Positions 8,497 through 16,300 of a stretch of DNA of 30,444 bases are shown piece by piece; position 1 is the first letter of the stretch, and each line of letters starts with the position of its first letter. The notes beneath the pieces were generated by a model. That model ran no database searches, was not told the origin of the DNA, and was given only the letters and a program-made list of their open reading frames with translations. The stretch covers positions 1-30,444 of the forward strand of contig NZ_DYXM01000051.1 of assembly GCF_020742175.1 (NCBI RefSeq), in the 5' to 3' direction. The translations under genes were made by a program, and so were the position numbers. This DNA is from Dietzia timorensis. Its GTDB lineage: Bacteria > Actinomycetota > Actinomycetes > Mycobacteriales > Mycobacteriaceae.

Positions 8497-9875
8497 GAGC
8501 GCTCCGGCTCTGTGGTGCTGCCCGGGTGGATGATCTCCGCGGCGGCCCTCGCGCCCGATTCCAGCGCACCCTCGAAATAGCCCGTGAACTCACGGGCTAT
8601 TTCCGTACCCGCCCAATGCACGCGGCCATGGGGTTCTGCGAGCGAGGCGTCGTGTGCGGTGATCGCGCCGGGCACGAGGTACGCCGCATATCCTCCACGC
8701 GCCCATTCCTCTTCGCTCCACACGCATTCGGTGTAGTCGACCGGCTCGGCGGCGGCCTCCCCGAAGATCGCCACGAGGTCGCCGACCACCTCCTCGCGCC
8801 GGTCCTCGGCGGCCATGTCCGTGAGCCGCGTCGCGTGCTCGGCCTCGATGAGAGCGACGAGTACGCCGGCCCCTTCGTGCGCGCCCTCGCCTTGCCCTGG
8901 GTCGAAGACGACGCCGACCGACAGGCCCAGTCCGAGCGCCGAACCACTGAGCCCGCCGTTTCGCCAGAATGGCGTCTCGTAGGCGACGTGCACCTTGATC
9001 ACCTCGCCCATGAGCTGGCGCCGCAGTAGACTCCGGCGCCGCGCCGGAAGCGCCGGCGAGAACTCGATCTCGGCCACGAGCGGAGGCGGGACGGCGACGA
9101 TCGCCCACCGTGCTCGAAATTCCGCGGCGTCTGTATATACGGAAACTCCGGCGTCATCCTGCACTATTTTTCGCACCGGCTGCTCGAGCCGCAGCTCGCC
9201 GGAAAGCTCCTCGCCGACGGCCTCGGGCAGGCTCCACGCGCCGCCGACTACAACGTCCTGCTGGGCCCCGCCTTCGACGGCGATCATCGAATCAAATCCG
9301 CCACTTTGCCGCACGATCTCAAGAAAGTGCAGGTAGGACACTCCCGCGAGCGGGGCGCAGACAATCGCCGCGATCGCCGCGCGGAGCAATTCACGCGCGG
9401 GGACCGATCGCACGTTCCGCCGCAGCCAGCCCTCGACGGTCAGCGCATCGAGCATCGCGGCCCGCGACGCCAGGTGCGGAAGCGCCCCTTCGGGAAGGTT
9501 TTTGACGTCGGAGGCAATGCGCCTCTGGGCCAGCGCGGCCTCGGCGAGCGCCACCTTCGGCAGCGGCGGAAGCACACTCGAATAGGACTTCGCCTTCCCG
9601 CTGCGGTGCAGCATCGCGTCGCCGTCGCCGAACTGTGGCGCGAGCTCGATGCCGCGTTCCTTCGCGGCCGCCCGGTAGCGGTGGTGCGCGGCGCCGATCC
9701 ACTGCCCACCGTGGTCGATCCGACGACCGGCGATCTCGCCGGGCTTGCAGCGGCCGCCGACGCGGTCGCTCGCCTCGAGCACGAGGACCGATTTTCCGGC
9801 GCGGCGCAGCTGGGTGGCGGCGCCGAGCCCGGCCAGGCCCGCGCCGACGATGATGACGTCGACCTCAGAGTCCAC
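8493..9875 (-). CDS. Flavin-containing monoamine oxidase family protein
   Basis: 460 aa with a GTG start at 9875, chosen because AAGGAGG lies 9 nt upstream and the FAD fingerprint begins at once: VIIVGAGLAGLGAATQL with GAGLAG at 11-16, Glu34, then DRVGGRC and DHGGQWIG. The C-terminal FAD-binding block GRVHWAGTEIAREFTGYFEG lies near 417-436. The family oxidises primary or secondary amines, or related substrates, to imines with release of H2O2. The substrate is unknown, and no signal peptide is seen, so it should be cytoplasmic. The 38-aa ORF upstream overlaps its start by 11 bp, so the two are likely translated together. Confidence 0.9.
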   Translation of the reverse strand: MDSEVDVIIVGAGLAGLGAATQLRRAGKSVLVLEASDRVGGRCKPGEIAGRRIDHGGQWIGAAHHRYRAAAKERGIELAPQFGDGDAMLHRSGKAKSYSSVLPPLPKVALAEAALAQRRIASDVKNLPEGALPHLASRAAMLDALTVEGWLRRNVRSVPARELLRAAIAAIVCAPLAGVSYLHFLEIVRQSGGFDSMIAVEGGAQQDVVVGGAWSLPEAVGEELSGELRLEQPVRKIVQDDAGVSVYTDAAEFRARWAIVAVPPPLVAEIEFSPALPARRRSLLRRQLMGEVIKVHVAYETPFWRNGGLSGSALGLGLSVGVVFDPGQGEGAHEGAGVLVALIEAEHATRLTDMAAEDRREEVVGDLVAIFGEAAAEPVDYTECVWSEEEWARGGYAAYLVPGAITAHDASLAEPHGRVHWAGTEIAREFTGYFEGALESGARAAAEIIHPGSTTEPERS

Positions 9876-9981
9876 CTTCGACCGCCTCCTTCGCGTCCAG
9901 CTGCGCGATCGTGTGCTCGTGCGCGGCCACCTGGGCCTCGAGTCGGTGAATCCTGCGTGCGCTGTCGTTGAAGCCGAACAT
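9865..9981 (-). CDS. Small 38-aa ORF coupled to the amine oxidase
   Basis: The ORF encodes a short charged peptide, MFGFNDSARRIHRLEAQVAA followed by a helix-prone tail (Glu/Gln/Ala/Lys-rich), and ends inside the amine oxidase start region with an 11-bp overlap. Hydrophobic residues recur with helix or coiled-coil spacing (I11, L14, V18, I25, L28). A weak GGTGAG lies upstream of the ATG. The amine oxidase's AAGGAGG ribosome site lies within this ORF, so translational coupling is plausible. I do not recognise the family. It could be a real microprotein or just a leader for the oxidase. Confidence 0.5.
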   Translation of the reverse strand: MFGFNDSARRIHRLEAQVAAHEHTIAQLDAKEAVEGGL

Positions 9982-10090
9982 GATTCTCACCCTACGGAGA
10001 ATTCGCCGGGCAATGCCGGTTCGTACCGTGCGCGGGCAGCGAAGCCCGGCCCCGCGCGTCCCATGCCGCCGCTCCATTACGCTGAAACGT

Positions 10091-12430
10091 GTGACTGACT
10101 CCGCCGAGCTGACCCTGACCCTGCGCGTGCTCGCGTCGGCCTCCGACGCGCGGCGCGGCATCGTCCGCCTCCACCCCGAGGTCCTCACGGCCCTGGGGAT
10201 GCGGCAGTGGGACGCGCTCGAGCTCGTCGGCGCGCGCACCACCGCCGCGGTCGCGGCCGCCTCGCCGATGGACACCTCGCAGGCGTTGTGCATCGTCGAC
10301 GAGGTCGTCGCCGCGAATTGCGGTCTCACCGACGACAGTCGCGTCATCGTGCGCCCCGCCGAGGTCATCGGCGCCACCGAGGTCGTCGTCGACGGCCCGC
10401 GCCTTGCCCAGGCCACCGTCACCGAGCGCGTTCTGCGTTCGGCGCTGCTCGGCAAGGTCGCCCGCGTCGGCGACTCGCTCACCCTCATGCCGCGCGACCT
10501 CGGCCCGTCGTTTCCCACCGGCGACACCACGCGCACCCTGTCGAATTACCTCGGCGCGGCGTGGTCCTCGCAGCTCATCACCGTCACCGGCACCGAACCC
10601 GCCGGCTCTGTGTCGATCCGCCCGTCCACTGCCGTGCGCTGGGTCTCCGACGCCTCCTCGGAGTCCCCGTCCCCCGCCGGTTCGGGCACTTCGCCCATGA
10701 CGTCGGACGCCACATCCTCTCGCCCCCACTCCTCCCCTTCCTCAGGGACGGGCACAGCCACGCGGGCGCGATCCTCGGCGGCCGCAGCGGCGCAATCCAC
10801 GTCCACCGCGTCATCCTCGATCGCCGACCTCGCGCGCGCCGAGATCGAGTTCGTCGACCGCGACCGGCTCGTCGGCGTCACCGAGCAGGCAGAAACACTC
10901 GCGGGCTGGTTGCGCCTCGCACTCGACAGGCCCGAGCTACTCCAGACGCTCGGCGCGGCGGCGCACCTCGGCGTCATGGTGACGGGCCCGGCGGGGGTGG
11001 GTAAGGCGACCGTAGTGCGCAGTGTGTGCGGGGACCGCACGTGCGTGGCGCTCGACGGGCCTCTCACGGGTTCGCTCTCGTCCGAGCAGCGTCTCGAGGC
11101 CGTCCAGGCGCTCACCGCGGAGGTGCGCTCGGGCGGCGGTGTGCTGCTCATCAACGACGTGGACGCGCTTCTGCCCTCGACCCCGGAACCCGTGGCCACG
11201 CTCATCCTCTCCGAGCTGCGCGATGTCGCCGCGGCCCCCGGCGCCGCGCTCGTCGTCACGGCCGTGTCCGCCGAGTCCGCCGACTCCCGCCTGCGCGCCC
11301 CCGACCTCTGCGACCGCGTGCTCGACCTTCCGCTCCCCGACGCGGTGGCGCGCGAGGGCATCCTCGAGACGCTGCTCGCGGACGTCCCGCAGGGCGAACT
11401 CGATTTCGCGGATATAGCCGCGCGCACCCCGGGTTACGTCGCCGGGGATCTGCGCGCGTTGTGCCGCGAGGCAGGGATGCGCGCCGCCGGCCGCGCCGGC
11501 GAGGACACCGTGGAAGACACCGGGGAGGATTCGGGCCCGCGCATCGAGCAGGACGATCTCGACGGCGCGCTGCGCGTCATCCGGCCGATGTCGCGGTCGG
11601 GCATGGAGGAAGTCTCCCTCGGTTCGATCACCCTCGACGACGTCGGCGACATGGTCGACACCCGCCAGGCGCTGACCGAGTCCGTGCTGTGGCCGCTCCA
11701 GCACCCCGAGTCCTTCCAGCGCCTCGGCATCGAGCCGCCGCGCGGGGTGCTGCTCTACGGGCCGCCGGGGTGCGGCAAGACGTTCCTCGTCCGCGCGCTC
11801 GCCGCGTCCGGCCAGCTCACGGTACACATCGTCAAGGGCGCCGAGCTCATGGACAAGTGGGTCGGCTCCTCGGAGAAGGCGGTGCGCGAGCTGTTCCAGC
11901 GCGCCCGCGATTCTGCGCCGTCGCTCATCTTCCTCGACGAGGTCGACGCGCTTGCCCCGCGCCGCGGGCAGTCCTCGGACTCCGGCGTCGGCGATCGCGT
12001 CGTCGCCTCGCTGCTCACCGAGCTCGACGGCGCCGAGCCGCTGACCAACGTCGCCGTGCTCGGCGCGACCAACCGGCCCGAGCTCATCGACCCCGCGCTC
12101 CTGCGCCCCGGCCGCCTCGAGCGCCTCGTGTTCGTTCCGCCGCCGGATGCCGACGCGCGCGGGGACATCCTCCGCACCGCCGGCCGCGATGTGCCTCTCG
12201 CCGAATCCGTCGACCTCGACGCCCTCGCCGCCGACCTCGACGGTTACTCGGCCGCCGATTGCGCCGCGTTGCTGCGCGAGGCCGCGATGACGGCGATGCG
12301 CCGCGATCTCGACGCCGCCGAGGTCACCGGCGAGGACATCACCGCCGCCCGCAAGTCGGTCCGTCCCTCCCTCGATCCAGTACAGGTCGAGTCCCTGCGC
12401 ACCTACGCCGATTCCCGGTCCGGCGACTAG
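10091..12430 (+). CDS. CDC48-like tandem AAA ATPase (Rv0435c type)
   Basis: 779 aa from the GTG at 10091. The frame stays open to 9968, but homology as I know it starts near TDSAELTLTLRVL. Residues 1-100 form a CDC48-N-like double-psi region (GIVRLHPEVLTALGMRQWDALEL). A Ser/Thr/Pro/Ala-rich linker of about 60 residues follows (roughly 185-245). AAA domain D1 has Walker A GPAGVGKAT near 299-307, but its Walker B reads LLINDVDAL instead of hhhhDE. D2 is canonical: Walker A GPPGCGKT near 557, Walker B FLDEVDAL with Asp616/Glu617, and GATNRPELIDPALLRPGRLER with arginine fingers. The protein probably unfolds or remodels proteins in the cytoplasm with D2 as motor. A TACGCT at 10078-10083 is positioned for a leaderless transcript. 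Confidence 0.92.
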   Translation: MTDSAELTLTLRVLASASDARRGIVRLHPEVLTALGMRQWDALELVGARTTAAVAAASPMDTSQALCIVDEVVAANCGLTDDSRVIVRPAEVIGATEVVVDGPRLAQATVTERVLRSALLGKVARVGDSLTLMPRDLGPSFPTGDTTRTLSNYLGAAWSSQLITVTGTEPAGSVSIRPSTAVRWVSDASSESPSPAGSGTSPMTSDATSSRPHSSPSSGTGTATRARSSAAAAAQSTSTASSSIADLARAEIEFVDRDRLVGVTEQAETLAGWLRLALDRPELLQTLGAAAHLGVMVTGPAGVGKATVVRSVCGDRTCVALDGPLTGSLSSEQRLEAVQALTAEVRSGGGVLLINDVDALLPSTPEPVATLILSELRDVAAAPGAALVVTAVSAESADSRLRAPDLCDRVLDLPLPDAVAREGILETLLADVPQGELDFADIAARTPGYVAGDLRALCREAGMRAAGRAGEDTVEDTGEDSGPRIEQDDLDGALRVIRPMSRSGMEEVSLGSITLDDVGDMVDTRQALTESVLWPLQHPESFQRLGIEPPRGVLLYGPPGCGKTFLVRALAASGQLTVHIVKGAELMDKWVGSSEKAVRELFQRARDSAPSLIFLDEVDALAPRRGQSSDSGVGDRVVASLLTELDGAEPLTNVAVLGATNRPELIDPALLRPGRLERLVFVPPPDADARGDILRTAGRDVPLAESVDLDALAADLDGYSAADCAALLREAAMTAMRRDLDAAEVTGEDITAARKSVRPSLDPVQVESLRTYADSRSGD

Positions 12431-12441
12431 CACCGCGCTCG

Positions 12442-12468
12442 GCGAAATCCCACGGTGCGGAATTTCGC
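12442..12468 (+). terminator. Possible hairpin after the AAA ATPase gene
   Basis: GCGAAATCC (12442-12450) pairs with GGAATTTCGC (12459-12468), with one bulged A and an 8-nt loop, just after the ATPase stop codon. There is no following T-run, so it may be only a 3'-end stabilising hairpin rather than an intrinsic terminator. Confidence 0.35.
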
Positions 12469-12479
12469 GTCCGAAAGTC

Positions 12480-12506
12480 TTGCCTTCCGTCCTCGCGCGG
12501 TCTAAT
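12480..12506 (+). promoter_or_regulatory. Candidate promoter of the leader-peptide/LeuA-domain unit
   Basis: TTGCCT (12480-12485) and TCTAAT (12501-12506, five of six matches to TATAAT) are 15 bp apart. The expected transcription start falls at about 12512-12515, at or just before the ATG of the 16-aa leader ORF. That leader would then be leaderless or nearly so, as is known for other amino-acid attenuation leaders in Actinobacteria. The short spacer makes the -35 call uncertain. Confidence 0.45.
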
Positions 12507-12514
12507 TTCAAGGC

Positions 12515-12565
12515 ATGCGCTTTTCCATCCTCCTCGTAGGCAGACGCAGCGAGGTCCAGCACTAG
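12515..12565 (+). CDS. 16-aa branched-chain amino acid leader peptide (ILLV)
   Basis: The ORF reads MRFSILLVGRRSEVQH followed by TAG. Codons 5-8 are ATC CTC CTC GTA, so Ile, Leu, Leu and Val occur in a row, covering all three branched-chain amino acids. It sits immediately after a likely promoter and ends 83 nt before the start of a LeuA regulatory-domain gene. Its stop codon lies in the loop formed by the first downstream RNA stem. This is the layout of ribosome-mediated attenuation, where stalling on scarce charged tRNA changes folding of the leader RNA. The peptide itself is probably not functional. The ORF was found by reading the sequence; translation is unproven. Confidence 0.65.
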   Translation: MRFSILLVGRRSEVQH

Positions 12566-12605
12566 GACCGACACCTCGCTCGCGTCTCCTCGTCGTATGT
12601 CGGTC
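12548..12605 (+). promoter_or_regulatory. LEU-element-like pseudoknot in the mRNA leader
   Basis: Stem 1 pairs AGCGAGGT (12548-12555) with ACCTCGCT (12573-12580). Stem 2 pairs GACCGACA (12566-12573) with TGTCGGTC (12598-12605). Both are perfect 8-bp stems, and their arms interleave, giving an H-type pseudoknot topology with only base 12573 shared. A competing 5-bp hairpin GGTCC/GGACC (12553-12569) overlaps both. Known: a conserved pseudoknot called the LEU element has been predicted upstream of leuA in most Actinobacteria. The position after an ILLV leader peptide and before a LeuA-domain gene fits that class. No T-run follows, so control of translation start is more likely than termination. 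Confidence 0.6.
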
Positions 12606-12648
12606 GCAGCCCCAAAGGCTCCCGCTTCACGAGGAAGACTTCAGAACG

Positions 12649-13179
12649 ATGGAACAGCCCACCCACACTTTCACCGCCGCCCGAGCGGCTTCCGGCGCCA
12701 CGACGTCATCCAGCACTGCCACCGAACATGGCATCCACCCCTACACCCGGCGCTTCGAGCGTCCACTGCCGCCGGCGTTCGCCGCGGAATCGACAGGGAT
12801 GACCTGGCGCACCTTCTGCTCCACCTACGCCCCGGAAAACGGCCCGCTGCGACTGCGCGACTGGCACGAACGCGCGCTCGGCCGCGGCGAGCACCGCTTC
12901 GAGGCGATCTTCAGCACGACTTGCCCCGACGCTTCCGCCGTCCGCGCGCAGACCACCGCCTCCGGCGCAATCGCCGCGTGCAGCGAAATGCTGCACGGCC
13001 TGGGTTTCGGTATCGAGATCGAGCGCTTCCACCAGCACCACCGCGGTTCCACGTGGGCGACGATGCTCTTCTGCACCACAGGAGGCAACACCACGGGCGC
13101 CTGGGCGATCGGCTTCGGCGAAAACAGCGCCGAAGCGTCCGTCAGGGCGATGCTGTCGGCGATCGCACGGCTGTACTGA
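12649..13179 (+). CDS. Free-standing LeuA regulatory (LeuA_dimer) domain protein
   Basis: 176 aa. Residues 1-48 are polar and Ser/Thr/Ala-rich. Residues about 51-176 align by eye with the C-terminal part of actinobacterial 2-isopropylmalate synthase: MTWRTFCSTYAPENGPLRLR matches the segment before the regulatory domain, ASGAIAACSEMLHGLGFGIE matches the GNGPLAAYANALEKLGIDVE region, and FHQHHRGS, AWAIGFGENSAEASVRAMLS and AIARL match YNQHARTS, VWGVGI..SITYASLKAV and AVNRAL. The catalytic HMGL-type barrel is wholly absent. In LeuA this domain binds leucine for feedback inhibition; here the pocket tyrosine is replaced by Phe128. GAGGA lies 12 nt before the ATG. The role is unknown; it may modulate or mimic LeuA. 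Confidence 0.8.
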   Translation: MEQPTHTFTAARAASGATTSSSTATEHGIHPYTRRFERPLPPAFAAESTGMTWRTFCSTYAPENGPLRLRDWHERALGRGEHRFEAIFSTTCPDASAVRAQTTASGAIAACSEMLHGLGFGIEIERFHQHHRGSTWATMLFCTTGGNTTGAWAIGFGENSAEASVRAMLSAIARLY

Positions 13180-13299
13180 AGAACCGACGGGAACCGTGCA
13201 TGGAGCAAAACTCCTAGTCAGTTTTATTTAGCGTGCTCAGGCTAAGTTTTCGGGTTGATGATCACACCTTCCGGCTGCGGGCCGATAACGTCGTTTCGC

Positions 13300-13305
13300 T
13301 ATACT
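13300..13305 (+). promoter_or_regulatory. -10 element of the mrp operon
   Basis: TATACT lies 51 bp before the mrpA start codon, in the 177-bp gap after the LeuA-domain gene. No good -35 is present 17 bp upstream, which is common in Actinobacteria. Farther upstream the gap holds inverted repeats AAAACT/AGTTTT (13207-13225) and TTAGC-N8-GCTAA (13228-13245), which may be regulatory or part of a weak terminator. Confidence 0.45.
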
Positions 13306-13356
13306 GGCGAAGGTTTCATTTCGTAAACAATCGAAACTTCGTTCGGAGGGCAGAAG

Positions 13357-16300
13357 GTGCTTTATGTTCTTGGGTCCCTCTTCATTGCATCGTTTCTAGC
13401 GGTCCCGCTCACGCGCGTTCTCGGCCGCAAGGCTTTTCCGATCATCGCGCTCGTACCCGCCGCAGGCGCGGTCTGGGTGCTCACGCAATGGGGAACAGAG
13501 CCCGAGGTGAGCTACAGCTGGGTCGAATCCCTCTCGCTCTCGCTCACGCTGCGCATGGATGCCCTGTCGATGCTCATGGCGCTTATCGCGCTCGGCGTCG
13601 GCGCGCTCGTGCTGTTCTACTGCACCTTCTATTTCTCCGACGACGAACCCCGCCTGCATCTTTTCGCCGGACAGCTCACCGCGTTCGCGTTCGTCATGTT
13701 CGGCCTCGTCGTGTCCGACGACATGCTGCTCATGTACATCTTCTGGGAACTGACCTCGGTGCTGTCGTTCCTGCTCGTCGGGCACTACGCAGAACGCGCC
13801 ACATCCCGCCGTGCCGCGACGCAGGCCCTGATGGTCACCACGCTCGGTGGTTTGGCGATGCTCGTGGGTGTCGTCATCCTCGGCGAGACCGTCGGCTCAT
13901 ACCTACTCAGTGACGTCGTCGCCGCCGAGCCCTCCGGGACGGCCGTGCGCGTCGCGCTCCTTCTCGTCATCCTCGGTGCGGTCACGAAATCGGCCATCGC
14001 GCCCTTCCACTTCTGGCTTCCCGGCGCCATGGCCGCGCCCACGCCGGTCTCCGCGTACCTGCACTCGGCGGCGATGGTCAAAGCGGGCATCTTCCTCGTC
14101 GCGCGCCTGTCGCCCGGCCTTTCGGGTTCGCCGACGTGGCAGATCGTCCTCATCGGCCTCGGCACCGTCACCCTGCTCATGGCGGGCTGGCGAAGCCTGC
14201 GCGAATACGATCTCAAGCTGATCCTCGCGTTCGGCACCGTCTCCCAGCTCGGCTTCCTCATGATTCTCGTGGGCATCGGCTCACGCGACACCATGCTCGC
14301 CGGGCTCGCCATGCTCGTCGCGCATTCGTTGTTCAAGTCGGCTCTGTTCATGTCGGTCGGCATCATCGACCACGAGACGGGCACCCGCGACATCCGCCAC
14401 CTGTCAGGCCTCGGCCGCCGCTGGCCGGTGTTCTCCACGTTCTTCGTGCTCGCCGCGGCCTCCATGGCTGGCCTTCCGCCGTTTATCGGCTTCGTCGGGA
14501 AGGAGGCCGCGTTCTCGACGGTGCTCACCGATCCGCGCCTGCACGGAATGCCGGGCCCCGTCATCGCCGGAGTCCTTGTCATCGGCTCCGTGCTCACCTT
14601 CGCCTACTCGGCGCGCCTGGTCATGGGTGCGCTGCGCAGCAAGGCGAGCCATAGCTTCGGCCGCTCCCCCGCGGTGTCCGCGTCGCATGCGCCATCGCTC
14701 GGGTTCCTCTCGGTGCCGGCGCTTCTCGCGCTCGGCGGGCTCGCCTTCGGCCTGTACTCGGCGCCGCTGGAATCGCTGTTCACGCAGTTCGTCGACGTCG
14801 TCTTCCCGCCCGGCTCGAAGTGGACCTCGGACCACCCGTACCACCTCGGCCTGTGGCACGGGTTCACCCTCCCGCTGCTCCTCACCGCCGTGGTGTACCT
14901 GCTCGGTGTCCTTCTCTACGTCACCCAGCGAACGGTCGAGCGTCTCCAGTTCAACAAGCCGGCACTCGGTAACGCAGACCGCATCTACGACGAGGTCCTC
15001 CGCCTCGGAGACAAGGCGTCGCTGCGGCTCACCGCGTTCATCCAGCGCGGTTCGCTGCCGCTCAACATCATTATCATCATGACGACGTTCGTCGTGTTCC
15101 CCATGATGTCGCTGCTCATCGGCACCCGCGAGGGGCTGCGCGTCGAGCTCGCGGCGGCGCCGGTGATCTACGCGCTCATCATCCCCGTCACGATTGCCGT
15201 GCTCGCAGCGTGCGTGCTGCACAACCGCCTCGCCGCGGTCGTGTGTGTTTCCGTCACCGGTTTCGCGGTCGGCGCGATCTTCGCCTTCCACGGCGCCCCG
15301 GACCTCGCGGTCACGCAGGTGCTCGTCGAGACGCTCATGATGGTCGTGTTCGTGCTCGTGCTGCGCACCCTGCCGCCGAACATGGCGAAGATGAGCGGAT
15401 TCATCCGCACCCGCGCGTGGGTCGCGATCGGCGTCGGCGTCACCGTCATGATCATCGGCGCCTACGCCTCCAACGCGCGCGTCGCCGACCCCATCGGTAT
15501 GCGCTTCCCCGAGATCGCCTACCTCCTCGGCGACGGCAAGAACGCGGTCAATGTCACCCTCGTCGACATCCGCGCGTGGGACACGCTCGGCGAGATCACG
15601 GTGCTCATCGTCGCCGCGACCGGAGTCGCCTCGCTCGTGTTCCGCATCGGCCGCTACGGTTCCGGACCGCGCCTCGCGGATGCCGCCAAGACCCGGTCCG
15701 GGCGCCGCGCCCTCGGCGCCGCGCGCAAGCACGGCACCGATCATCTCGGCGGCTTCCTGCGCGGGGCGTCGGTGCGCGATCCGGAGGCACGCTCGCTCGT
15801 GCTCGAGGCGACCACCCGCGTGGTCTTCCCGACGATGATGGTGCTCTCGCTGTTCTTCTTCTTCGCCGGTCACAATAACCCCGGCGGCGGTTTCGCCGGT
15901 GGCCTCGTCGCCGGGCTCGCGCTGCTGCTGCGTTACCTCGCCGGCGGACGCTACGAGCTCGGCGAGACCATCCCGTTTGACGCGGGCCGGCTTCTCGGCG
16001 CCGGCCTGATGATCTCGGCGGGCACTGCGGCCGTCTCGATCTTCTTCGGCGCGCCCCCACTGAGCTCGGCCGTGTTCGAGGCGACGCTGCCGGTGTTCGG
16101 GGACGTGAAGTTCCACACCGCACTCATCTTCGACGTGGGCATCTACCTCGTGGTCGTCGGGCTGGTCCTCGACATCCTGCGCTCGCTCGGCGCCCGCCTC
16201 GAGCTCGACGCCCGGGACGTCACCGAGCTGCGCGAGCGCCTGTCCCGGCGCCAGATGTCGAAGTCCGGTTCGTTGCCGCTCGGCCGCTTCTCGCTGCTCG

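Noticed and set aside
9968..10090. ATG start at 9968 for the AAA ATPase
   Set aside because: It would overlap the divergent 38-aa ORF and adds an Arg-rich, non-family extension; the GTG at 10091 has a suitably placed -10 and begins at the conserved N-domain.
11026..12648. Upstream extension of the LeuA-domain frame through the AAA gene
   Set aside because: The frame is open by chance inside the AAA ATPase; that part is Arg/Ala/Pro-rich shadow. The real start is the ATG at 12649 with its own ribosome site and leader region.
13228..13245. DtxR/IdeR iron box upstream of mrpA
   Set aside because: TTAGC and GCTAA arms are present but the spacing is one base short of the 19-bp box and the centre does not match.
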